From assembly GCA_948146395.1 (NCBI GenBank), contig OX411549.1:40139267-40203266 (forward strand): a DNA stretch of 64,000 nucleotides, in the 5' to 3' direction. The position numbers were made by a program, and so were the translations under genes. Position 1 is the first letter of the stretch. Every line of letters begins with the position of its first letter. Below the pieces are notes generated by a model. It saw only the letters and a list, made by a program, of their open reading frames with translations, did not search any database and was not told the origin of the DNA. This DNA comes from Fragum whitleyi (lineage: Eukaryota > Mollusca > Bivalvia > Cardiida > Cardiidae). Shown here piece by piece: positions 13,565 to 32,600 of this stretch.

Positions 13565-14423
13565 GTATTAAGTCAGTGATAATTAATAATATTAACCCTA
13601 GAAAATGCATTGTCCTAAATATTACTAAAATGAAGAAAAAGATTTCTTTTGATTACAGGCTACACGGACAAGTGCTAGAGACTGTGGACACTGCCAAATA
13701 CCTAGGAGTTACTATATCTGAAGATCTTTCCTGGAACAAGCATATTGACAATATAACATCTAATGCAAATAAAACTTTAGGTTTTCTCCGCAGTAACTTC
13801 CAGACCAAAAATAAGAAGATCAGTGAAACAGTGTACAAAACACTGATTAGACCCCAGGTAGAATACGCAAGAATATCAACAAAGTAGAAAAAGTACAACG
13901 TAGAGCAGCAAGATGGGTTCAAAATAATTTTTCTCATTATGGCAGTGTCACCTGCATGCAGAAGGAGCTTGGCTGGCAAACTCTTCAATATAGACGAGAC
14001 ATCACCAGAGTCACCATGTTTTATAAAATTGTAAATTGTTTTGTTGCAGTACCCTTACCAACTTATCTTGAAAGACCAGTTAGGATCACCCGACATATGC
14101 ACACAAAATCTTTCAGACAGATCCACACAAATGCTTCCTACTTTAAATATTTATTTTTTTCTTATACAGTGATACTTTGGAACAGCCTACCAGAAACATC
14201 ATACAGCACCCTGATATTGCCGCGTTCAAGAAGAGTCTTGATTCTTTTCAGATAGTGAGCCGTCCCTGAAAAACCTAAATTGTTTTACCAGATCTTTTAA
14301 TCTAACACTCACAATACTTTTAAAATTTGGCACCCTAACCAATGACTAACAGTTTTTATTCCAGCACAGACTCGCACCTGCCAGTAATACCCGAAAGGGG
14401 AGTTAGGCAGTATATATAAATAA
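13565..14423 (+). pseudogene. LINE (jockey-like) reverse transcriptase C-terminus, 5'-truncated
   Basis: Translation gives INPRKCIVLNITK, TVDTAKYLGVTISEDLSWNK, TLIRPQVEYA, VQRRAARWVQ, ELGWQTLQYRRDI and ILWNSLPE, the typical C-terminal part of jockey/CR1-type non-LTR polymerases. A deletion and frameshift follow QVEYA near 13870, so it is inactive. It ends in a long TAGA run. Confidence 0.88.
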
Positions 14424-14673
<250 letters not shown>

Positions 14674-14763
14674 TAGGGTAGCGATTAACATAAGAATTAT
14701 TGATAAAATGTAAGTAGTTTATGAGAATTTCAGACTGTCTACGAACTTTCCGGACAACCCTCG

Positions 14764-15479
14764 TACATGCATTGTATGCAATATTTGATTGTCCATGATA
14801 TACAAGTACGCGTGGCCTGAAATTAAGGTAAGCACCCCCTATATGTTTGGTTTATTGTGAAAAAAAATCTTTTCTTTTTTATGCCTGTTCGGGAGGCAGC
14901 GACTTCAATCTTCTGGGGGGAAAATATATTTTTTACTAGCAATTGGCAAATTACCATTCATTTTGTCAGTAGGGGAAAGTAGGACAAATTTCAACCCCAA
15001 GCTAACATTGTTGTAATTTGAATCTACCCCAATATTGTTTAAGTTCGTCATCTGTATTTTGTTTTTATCTGGAAATATATTTGAAACCTATAAGGAAGCT
15101 ATTCGAACAAGATTGAACGATATCTTTTTTTTTGCCCGGCCTTTGCCCTACGCCGTGGGTCAAAACGCCTTTTTGGTGGGGGAAAAACGCCTACCCTCGC
15201 CCTTTAAGTTCATATTGACTTACATCTTAACAAATTTACCACAGAATTCTAGGTGATTCCATTCCTTTTAAATAATTGCAAATTACTTGATCTAAAAACG
15301 ATTTTATTTTTTTTCAACTAGGACAGGATGTAATCAATCTTGGGAAATGGTTCAAAAGACCATAGCTATATTCTAGACGAAACGATGATATTTTAAAATG
15401 GCTGTTGCATCAGTGTTATTTTATCCGCTTTTATCGATAATTGATACTGGTTTTGAAAAAGAAAACGTTTAAAGATTTC
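14764..15479. other. Intergenic stretch with nothing recognised
   Basis: No exon, RNA or shared repeat was recognised; a 73-codon ORF at 15035-15256 is not supported. Confidence 0.45.
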
Positions 15480-15925
15480 TAAAATAAAATGGGCCCTCCC
15501 TACTATGCCCATGCTTATGGTTCAATCAGAGTTTCATGAACAGCTTTTGAAAAGGTTACCTAATGCACATTTCTGTCAAATTTCTTTAAAATTAGCCCAG
15601 TAGTAGCAGAGCATGTGTTTAAAGTGTATAAAACAGTCTCGCCAATTTTTCAGGGGAAATCAAAATTTCACGGTTCAGTTTCGAGACGGGCCACCGTAGG
15701 ATGATTTCAGGCAACATTGGCTGAAATTGGCCCAGTCGTTACTGAGGAGAAGCTATTAAATGATTTCACAGTTGAAAACACGCCGGCCCTGCTCCGCTCA
15801 AATTTTGGAGTAAATCAAAATTTCATGAGTTTGTTTTGATTAGGGTCACAATAAGAATATTTATACAAAGTTTTGTTGAATTTGGCCCTCTGGAATGGGA
15901 TGAGAAGAGCTTTACACTAGTACCC
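15480..15925. repeat. Degenerate ~155-bp tandem units related to element A
   Basis: AATTGGCCCAGTCGTTACTGAGGAG, CCTCCCTACTATGCCC and AAATTTCATGA phrases match the 155-bp unit of element A, in about three worn copies. Confidence 0.65.
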
Positions 15926-16079
15926 ACCATAGGGGAACAACTGTGCCAAGCTATTTTGCAATTCACTCATTTATGAAAAAAAAATGCTCCCGAAAAGAAT
16001 GAGACCCTTCACACACATCCAGGCACACAGTCGCCCACAGACGCCCGTCGCTATTCCATCTTTAAAATTTAAGACTGTA

Positions 16080-17400
16080 TGTTTAATATCAAGGTCGGGG
16101 TCAATTATTGGTTAAATATGATGCCAGAATTGTAGAAAATCATTTATCAAAATGTTCTGTGACATAAAACAGTTCAGGACATAATAATTCTATATAAGGT
16201 AAAAGAAGTTCTAATGTCTATATTAGTATCAAACGTTCAACATGATGCCAGAATAAAAGACAACTATTTACCAACCTTTTTTTGTGACTCAATACAGTAC
16301 CAAATCAAATCTTTCAATATTTAAGAATGAAGGTAAAAGGACAAGGTTTGGGTCAATGATCCTGTGTGGTGCCAGAATCAATGACAATTATTTACTAACC
16401 CTAATTTGTGGCATAGTACAGTCTTAAACCTAATAATCCAATATTTATGAAAGTAGGCCAAAGGTCAAGTTTGGAGTCAATGGTCCAGTGTGATGCAGGA
16501 ACCAAAGACGGTCATCAACTAACATTTACTTGTGTTTAATTGCAGTCTTACACTTCATTATTTAAAATCTAAGAAAGAAGTTCATAGGTCAAAGTCAGGC
16601 CAATTGGTTTATCATGATGTCAGACATAAAGACAATCGACTGACAACGTATGTTTATGAATGTATGTAGTTCTAGCTCTAATATTCCAAAAGTCTAGAAA
16701 GTAGGCCGAAAGGTCACGGTCAGTGTCAAAGGTCCAACAAGATTCTAGAAAGAAGGACAATCATATACTACTATTTATATTTTACGTAAGTATGTCTAAT
16801 ACCTAGTAATTCAAAATTTTAGAAAGTAGGTCAAAGTGTAAGGATTGGATCAAGGAACGAGTATGCTACCCGAATCACAAACAATCAGATACCAACATTC
16901 ATTTTTGGCTTAAAAACGGTCTTAGACTTCATAATTTCCAATTCTAGCAAGTATGGCAAATGTCAAGATCAAACATTCTATATGATGCCAGAATCTAAGG
17001 CAATCATATACGAACATGTATTAGTTAAATAATATGGGTCTAGACCTTATCATTTATCATTTCATAAGATGCCACAATCAAAGACCAACATCTACTATCC
17101 TTTATTTTTGACTTAATACAGTCATATTAAAAAAACACACAACAATATTAAAGAAAGTAGGTCAAAGGTCTGGGTTGGTGTCTAGGGTACAATATGATGT
17201 TAGAAACAAAGAAAATTATCTACCAGGCTTTTTATTGACCTAAAAAGTCCTGGCCAAAAAATTCAATATTTTAGAATATAAACAAAAGGCCAAGGTCAGG
17301 GTCAAGGGTTCAACATGATGTAAGAATGAAAGACAATTATTAACCAACACTTACAAGTAGCATGTTATGGTTCTAGACGCAATAATTCAATTGGCTAGAT
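16080..17400. repeat. Tandem array, about eleven ~125-bp units
   Basis: ATGATGCCAGAATNNAAGAC-type phrases recur at roughly 16107, 16241, 16363, 16492, 16613, 16740, 16865, 16983, 17069, 17193 and 17317, alternating with AGTAGGTCAAAGGTCAAGGT and TAATTCAATATTTA. It lies between FAS1-A and FAS1-B. The unit is unlike that of elements A, B, D or E. Confidence 0.8.
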
Positions 17401-17907
17401 TGGTTCAACTCCAATTTTTAAGCTAAAGCTAAGATAAATATCATTTATGATGGAAAATGTTCGCTGAATGCATATTGAAAAAAGATTTAAGTTGTCTTTG
17501 TTATTCAGGTAAAAGAAACCACTTAGCTCAGTAACAAAGGTTACTCAATTACTTCTGTTTAGCTGATTGTGCTAACCGGGCTCGGAGCTTCGCATATTCT
17601 TATAGAATTCTTGTGTTTAGGGTTTAGGTTTCCCTAAATGTCAATTGAAAGGGTAACAGCCTATGACTAAAAACTCCGAGTTGTGTTTCAAATTGAAAAA
17701 AATCTTATTTTTGTACAAGAAATAAAACCACTGACAGAAACGGAAACTTTTTTTTTTAGAAAGTTTCATCTTTTCGTCGTCTTTTTTTTTTTACAGATTA
17801 CCGTCATCTTGAGTAAGCTAAATCTTTAAGTAGTATATGTGAAACTTTTTTTTCTTTTAGGCCATAATACGCCCATATTCCATATTTATTGTTGCTCTTA
17901 GTTTGTC

Positions 17908-17930
17908 ACATATAGATATAAATATATTAA
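17908..17930 (+). promoter_or_regulatory. Possible TATA element of FAS1-B
   Basis: TATAGATATAAATATATTAA lies about 100 bp before the FAS1-B ATG, a reasonable distance allowing for a short 5' UTR. In such A+T-rich DNA this could be chance. Confidence 0.3.
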
Positions 17931-18023
17931 AGGAAGCCAAGTCTTATCAATGTCACATTTTCTGTGCACTTCCATAGATAAGTAGGTTACTACAGAGTTT
18001 AAAATTTAAGTTAAGTCTCCACC

Positions 18024-25154
<7,131 letters not shown>

Positions 25155-25191
25155 TTTCGTTAGTTGTTTTGAACCGTATTTTTTTGTATTT

Positions 25192-25197
25192 AATAAA
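25192..25197 (+). terminator. Polyadenylation signal of FAS1-B
   Basis: AATAAA 38 bp after the stop codon, followed by TGTATATATTTATAG. Confidence 0.6.
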
Positions 25198-25439
25198 TGT
25201 ATATATTTATAGAGGCAAACTGTTTTCTCGTCTTTTTTTTCACATCTTTGATTAATACCGCGGTCGTGGTCAAGATAACGTGAATATCACAATCAAAAAG
25301 TCCTTAGTCATTCCCAGGATCAGTTTAAAATAAGTGCTTTCGTTTACCTACACTTTCTGTGCTAGTTCAGCCATAGGCTCAAAATGAAAAAAAAAATCAT
25401 AAACTGGGAGAGACAGCGCGACGTCCGGTAAAGTGCTTC

Positions 25440-25840
25440 AGAAAGTGGAATTAATTGAAAACTCACGGCGATTCTTCGGAATAGACCTTGAGAATAAAAG
25501 GACGCAGTCCTGAAAGCCTTTCGTTTCGCACGTGGGTTGACATGACATTACAAACATCAAAATGATATTGAGAAAGACAAAATCATCGAAAGATTCAAAG
25601 TTGATATATCATATTTTTACTGCGTTTCTGAGTGAGTGTTTCTGCGTTTTGTTATCAAATTTAAATATGCCAAAAAGGTCTCCATAGACTACCGGAAAAC
25701 AAAACGTAAAAATTGCTTTTCTACAAGCGTATTGACCAAAGTACAAGCAGGAAGTCGAATTAACTAGCAAATGACCCAAAATAACTTCACTTACGTCCAA
25801 GGTACTTTCCAGTTTACGGATAAGTCCGGGCAATATTCCG
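25440..25840. repeat. Element family X, copy 2
   Basis: It is collinear with 1-400 of the window (TTCGGAATAG, TTTCGCACGTG, CTTACGTCCAAGGTACTTTCCAG). Confidence 0.7.
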
Positions 25841-26317
25841 AATGGTAGTAATATAAGTCCCGAAGTTCACCACTTCTTTCAATTAAAAAAACCAAAAGCT
25901 TTGCGGATCGAGAATACAATGACTAAGCTAAAGGAGTTATCAATACTGAAAAAAGGACGACGATATCCACAAACAAAGGGACATTGAGGACCTGGTATCG
26001 CCCTTCTTTAGTTTTTCTCATAACAAACCAGTACAACATAGGCTTTTATCGTAAATTCCCAAAGTTCGATTTGAGATTAGTCCGGAGGGTGAAAGAGTAG
26101 GCTTGGTATAAATCCAAGATACTTTTCGCGAAAAAGACCAATCATTGCATGACACGAAGGGTCTCATTACCTTGACTCCCTTAAAGGAGTGTACCCTATT
26201 GCTATTTCTAATGAAGAATGCGAAACTCGGCTCAGATACCCCATCTTGCCTACTGGCATCACTATTCCACGAGAACCTGAAAAAACTGTGACGTAGAGAG
26301 TAAGACATTTCCGATCA

Positions 26318-26625
26318 TACAGCTAGTTACATCGTGGAATTGACATTCATCTCAATCAAAACCATTCTAAATCGCTCAATTAGCACTCCATTCTAACCAC
26401 TCACTCAAACCATTCAAAAACGCACAAAATGACTAAAAGTACTAGATTAACAACTACCTTAAAATGACTAAAGCAGGAATCAAATCACGATTCTACCGAC
26501 ATGATTTAAAATTTTAAGCGTCTGATTGGTTTTTGAAGACATAAGAAGCTTTTTATAGAACTTTCATGCATTTTATTATAGGGAGGTGGTAATACATATC
26601 GCTAATTTTGTTCATCCTGATGCAC
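26318..26625 (-). repeat. Long-inverted-repeat element family M, one arm
   Basis: ATCGTGGAATTGACATTCAT..AATCAAAACCATTCTAAATCGCTC and ..CGCTAATTTTGTTCATCCTG match 51245-51560 in the same orientation and 5805-6215 in reverse. Confidence 0.7.
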
Positions 26626-28299
26626 AAGAAAACATTTTCATTTGATCTTATAATTGGTAATAAAGCTGGAAAAACAGTACTTTTTTCAATTCTGCCATTT
26701 CATGCAGTTTATGGCCATTATAAAAAGAACAGGTTAACCAATTATTCGTGCACGATTAACTATGGCTGCATCGACTGTGCTAGATGGGATTTCAACCTGA
26801 TTTATGTCTCTTATCCAAAAGTCATCCACAAACTTACTGTACACCCAATATCATGTACAGTCATTCTTGCCCGAGCGACCACGACTATTAAGCTACCATT
26901 TTTATTAAACGACCGCTTTAAAAAATTCCCTTTTTTACATAGAAGTAGCTGAAGACATACATATCACTGATATAAAAAATATTGTTAATGAATCCTATGC
27001 TTTTAAAACTCACCAGAATCAGACGATTCTGCTGAGTTTTTAAATCATAGGATTCTTGAGAATTTCGCAATAATATACATATTCGATGTCGTAATTGTAA
27101 ACAAAACATGTATTAAGCGACCATTTTCTTTAACGCCCGCTTTTTGATGGTCCCATTCCTGGTCGCTAAATACAAGTTTTACTACATATATGCAAAAGCC
27201 ACGAAATCACGGCGCCTACTTTTCTCCTAATACCCTGGATCAGATGTAGGATATGTACATGGCCATTACTATTGCAACATCTATAACAACTGGCCAAGAT
27301 ATTCAAAAGGAAGTAACAATTCGCATAGTTGGTGACCAAGACTGCACCTTAAATATTCGATGGGTCAATAGTCTGTCTTATTGGACGTACTTTCGTTTTT
27401 ACATTTACTTGTATCTCTTTTCTTTATGTATATTACGCCGTTTAAAAAGATCTTTGATATTATTACAGTTTTAAAGTCATCGTTTAATAAAAATGAGACC
27501 GTTTAAGGTTAAAGTCTTATGTTTGTGTGTTTGTTCCTTATCAGTTCACTGTTCTTTAATGAAATATATACCACTGTAGTTGTACACGATTTTAGACAAA
27601 AACGAACACTTTATCGCCTACAACTTCCATGCGTTAACGACCTTAACGACCGATATATACTGAACAAAAATAAAAGTATCCGCCAAATAAAAACTAAATA
27701 ATAAAACCAAATAAAAACTTGGAATTCTATAAAAGTATAGACAAAACTTATATTGAAAACAACGCCTTGAACATTTGGAATTAAATTTGTAAAGTTTGAT
27801 GTAAATTTAAGAACATGTTATCGAATGGCATCGTTAACGTTGCAGGGGGTCGTTTCTTTTAAAATTCGCAGACTCTCAATTAAATATTCACTTGTTTTAT
27901 TTTCAAATAGTTTTAGCCAAATACAATATTAGGGCGCCCGGTATCTTAGACTGAAAAGACAAATCGATACACTCTGCTGCCTTCTGTCGATATTACGTCA
28001 AATGAACACAAGCAGTCATAAAACATCTTACGCGTTTTGAAAGCTCAAATTTACCAAATTCTGTCTGCATGTTCCTTCTCCAGAAAACCAATCCCAACAT
28101 TCTCTATTTCAGATTTTAGCTGACAACAAAACAACAATGCTCAATGTACACCCATTTAGACTTGAATTGCAGTTTGCTTGGTTTAAATATTTTTATATGT
28201 TAAAAGATTTTTTAGCGTCCGTTTTTAATTGGTGGATAGGAAGCGTGGAAGCAAACGCGTTAACGTGAATGAGCGAATTTGGCGTCACGTCTTCCCACT
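26626..28299. other. Intergenic stretch between FAS1-B and FAS1-C, one hairpin
   Basis: A hairpin at about 26990-27055 pairs GAATCCTATG..AAACTCACCAGAATC with its imperfect complement across AGAC. No exon, RNA gene or known family was recognised in the rest. Confidence 0.5.
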
Positions 28300-28307
28300 A
28301 GTCCTAT

Positions 28308-28530
28308 TGAGTTGATGAGGGCGAACGTTTACCAGCGGGGCTATTGTCATGGCCTATTGTTTTTCGTGTGTCATTGCGTCCGTCCGTCCGGCAGTTAACC
28401 TTTTCTTTAAACATTTTCTTCCCTGAAACTATTAGGCAGAATTCAACCAAATTTATCAGGAATGATCCTTGGACATGATCTTTCAGATTTCTGGTTGCAC
28501 TAAAAAGATGGGGTTTACGGTCTGACGAGT
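28308..28530 (+). repeat. Solo pearl-type head plus one unit
   Basis: GTTTACCAGCGGGGCTATTGTCATGGCCT, a CGTCCGTCCG stretch, then TATCAGGAATGATCCTTGG, as in elements B and D but without a tandem core. Confidence 0.7.
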
Positions 28531-29685
28531 CACCCAAAACAGGCACGGTTCTGTCGGAAATGGTAAGAAAACGTCTTTTTTGTTCTTCTCTTTCAATTAA
28601 ACCCCTAAAATTTACTTGACATTTGAAGATATTAATTTTGCATGTGGTTAAGTTTTTCTTGATCTCGATTAAATACTGTGTGATACGGAACACTATTGTT
28701 ATTTGATTTTCTTAACCACGGAGCTTTAGAGGTTACATTAATTTTAGAAGATCGGACACGTGACATACGTTGACGTAGAAAACAAAGATTTCGACATTTC
28801 TTTAAAAAAACCAACATGACATGTTGCTTGAATAAAAAATGATGTGTGCATGAGAAAAAAGGCACTGAACACAAATTTGTTCATTAATTGATCATCTGAT
28901 CATACAGATGTAAAAGATATAAGCATGCTGAGTATGTAAACGATAAACTACAGTTACGAGGTTTCCGAACAATTGTCGACAAGTTAGTCAATTCTACATC
29001 TAATTTTTGATTGGAAGCAATAAAACCTCGCATTCAGTCCATGTAAATTTATATTTTGTTAAATAAACAAGATGCTTAATCCATAAAGGTGAACATCTAC
29101 GGCTCTTACATTTTTTCTGATAGCTAGCAAGTTTAAAATACTATATGCATTTTGTGTTTTCTTTACTAATTTAGTTCCTGATACCTTTTTTTAATTACTT
29201 TTTAAGCATTTGTATTACATTCTGCGTCTTTAATACAAAACACTTTTTCTTACATTTTATGTCTTTTGAAAAAAATATAACATTTACTATCTTATTACAA
29301 AACACATTGTACATTTTCTTTACAAGTTATGTAATCTCGACATGTTTTCTAATGCTTATAACTGTTTACACTTTACTTCAGAACGCCATTTTACACTTCA
29401 TTTCAAAACGCGACGTAATTATTGGATCCGTTGAAATCTTAAAAGTTGTATTTGCCTTTTATTTAGGTCAGATTATATATCTATCGGTCTTTGACCTTTT
29501 GTTTCAGATTTTAGAAAAAAAAAATGATTTAATTGTACGACGGATTGAAAACCAAGAAAGGCCTGTCCTACAATTTTATTCTGACCTTATGAATGTCAAA
29601 ATATGCCCCCGACCAATTTCCACACGCACTTAAATTTATCTTTTCACTATCAGTAGATGTCCCACTTTAAACTTTACTCGCCGTC
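28531..29685. other. Region upstream of FAS1-C, nothing recognised
   Basis: A+T-rich. A 124-codon ORF at 29259-29633 is phenylalanine/leucine/isoleucine-rich and has no recognisable domain or splice context. Confidence 0.45.
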
Positions 29686-32600
29686 ATGGATTCTTTAAGA
29701 TGTTTTTTCGTAGTTTCTGTAATAGGTTTCAGTCTTGGATTTGAAGACAAGAGTATAGTTCAGTGGCTGGTAGATAACGGAAATTTTAGCACTTTAGTCA
29801 CGGCAGTTCAAACGGCAGGACTCGCAGATACTCTCACAAACCAAGGTAAGGTTTTATACGTCCGTAGAAATGTGATCATCCGTTGCGTCCGGTGGCCGGT
29901 TTGCGGGTGGCGTCCAATTCCTTGTCTGGAGTATAACTCTGTCACTGTACAAGAACCGTAAGTCTACTAGCTTATTATTATTATTTTTTTTTTTAATATT
30001 TCCCTTTGTTGTTTTCCGTTTTGGGGCATCAAGCAGTGTAACGAACACATTTTGTGACGATTTGCCACCTTTTCATTCCATGTAGTGCTTATGCGTAAAT
30101 ATTTTGGAACTGTGTCGGACTCCATATCTGAGAGTAACTGAAGGCCGTAAGTTCGAATACTGGCCGCACCACGTGTGGTGTTGTTACGACTTAAGATGTC
30201 GATGTTTTCTTAAGTCTCAGTTTATGTTCCATTTCTGAATGAAAGCACTTGTCCGTGTGCTTATATTGAAATATTGTTAATCAAGATTGTCCAGAAATCA
30301 TTTTGATTAATCCAATCCGACCCTTTATCATTTCTTGGTGCCTGCAAAAGGATAAAACTTTGAAAAATGCAAAACATGAAGAAATTGCAGTTACTTCATT
30401 GTCCACAATGAAAACTGCTTTCATTGAAAGACATTTATTACTAAATTTCGTCACTCAAAATATTTCTTCTGTACCATGCATTTGAATTAGTCCGGTCTTA
30501 ATTTTTTCCCCCAAGTAGCGAAATATAAAATGATTTCATGGTTATACTTTTTACAAAATAAGGTGTTGACCTTCCCCTTAGAACATTTTCAATACAAAGC
30601 AATAGTGAATAACTGCATCGAATAAATTGCAGGTCCATTTACGGTGTTTGCGCCGACAAACCTAGCATTCAACAAGCTCGGTGCCGCCACGATAAATGGT
30701 CTACTGAACAACCCCACCCAGCTGGCAGTTATACTACAACACCACGTGGTCCCGAGTTACATATTTACAGATTCTGTCGTTGGGTCGGAGACTGTAACAC
30801 CATTAGATGGCCAGGACTTGAAAATAGTGAGGAATAATCAGGTCAGTCATAGGTTTAGTATAGCAAGCGCGTAACTACCTTTGCGCATATTACGCAAATG
30901 CGTAAAAGAAAAATGTCGTTGCTGAATGATCATAACATCGAAACTACAGCTTGTTCAAGCTGTAGTTATGATATTTTGATTATTCACTAACGCTCAAATC
31001 ATATCCTATACATTCTTTATTGGTCGCCTTCTCGGAGTGCGTATACATTACACAAGTGCGTAAAAGAAATAAATCATTTCTCGAAAAATGTCGTTGCGGA
31101 ATGATCATAAGATCGAAACTACAGCTAATTCAAGCTGTAGTTACGATGTTTTGATTATTCACTTACGTTCAAATAATATCCTATAAATTCTATGTTGGTC
31201 GCATTCTCGGAAAGCGTATATATTTCAAAATCTCAGTTACGCCTATGTATAGTCTAACAAGATTACTTGTATTTTGAGACAAAGAGGATCTGTCATTAAA
31301 TTTTATTCTAAAGAGTCGATCTTAATCGAGTCTAGAATTGAATATTCATAAGCGAGTCTTGGCAACTAAACCAAGTAACAGATTACTTTTTCTTGCACAA
31401 AAAACAATTTGGTATTTTCAAACGCCAGTTCGACACACGCAACAAAAGAAATACATTGGTATTTTTTGTTTAGGTGACGTCATGATGTTTTCAATAAAAA
31501 AAAATGATCTAACACTTGTGTAAAACAAATATATCTTAAAAATATTCGTTTTGTAACACACTGATAGCCATGTTAGAAAAATGTGACCCGTTGACCCGTC
31601 AGGCGAAAAGGGACCATCTTGGAACTGTGTAAAATGAATACTTGAAAAAGAGATTGGGTCCAGCATATGTCAACCAGATGCCGCATTTCAAAGATGGAAG
31701 GTATTCTAGATTCATAAAATAAGTACATTACGAAAAGTTCCGCTCCTAGTCAGTCTGCGCAATCCGCGAAGTCAGACTAGGGTTAACACTAAACGCACTG
31801 GCCAGATGGTCCCTTTTCGCGTGACGGTCACAAATCATTTTGATCAACAAAGTTAGGTTGCTGAAAGATGATTCTTTACAATATTTGAAAGTTAAGTTTC
31901 GGTTACCCCAAAGAATCACTACACAGTTCTGGGCCTAGATATTTATTTCCGACATATGCAAAGTGCCCTTCAAGCAGATTTGAGATTTTTGATAACTCCA
32001 ACGATCCCGAATTTGAAAACCATGTTGTATTAATTGAATTTAAGTTATACACGTTAAGATTCGTGCATTCCGATTGGCTGAAAAGTTGATTTTATTTTCC
32101 AATGAAATAATTTTGAGTACGCAGATATTTTGTTAGCCTCCGCTCGAAATTGTCCTTTTACAATATTACATTATAAGACATGAAGAGAGTATAAATTGAT
32201 TTCATAGAGTTATAAAACTAAAACCTAATTACACTTATGTATGAATTTCGCTTCGCGTATTCATACAGTGTGATTAGTTTTTTAGTTTCATTCCCCCATA
32301 AGATCAACAAATACTCTCTTCATCTCCTAATTACAGGAGCTAGTAATAAACAACGTGTCTAGAATCAGTCTGACAGTGAGAGACAAGATTGTCAACAACG
32401 GCATTATCCATGAAATCGACACGGTCCTGCTGCCACCCGGCTCCTCGACGACAACTCCGGCACTCAGTATCATGCAGTACCTGCTTACGGATGACATGAG
32501 GTTCTTGGATCTGTCGCTCGCTCTTCTCCTTTCCGACTTAACATCAGTCTTGGAAGGTATTAACTCTTAAATATTTGTGAGGGTATTTACAAAGGTATGA

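Noticed and set aside
16080..17400. CRISPR-like array of spaced repeats
   Set aside because: The units are contiguous, diverged ~125-bp tandem repeats in a eukaryotic genome, with no short invariant repeat and unique spacers.
29259..29633. 124-codon hydrophobic ORF upstream of FAS1-C
   Set aside because: A+T-rich composition yields Phe/Leu/Ile codons; no domain or signal-peptide logic, and no supporting neighbour.
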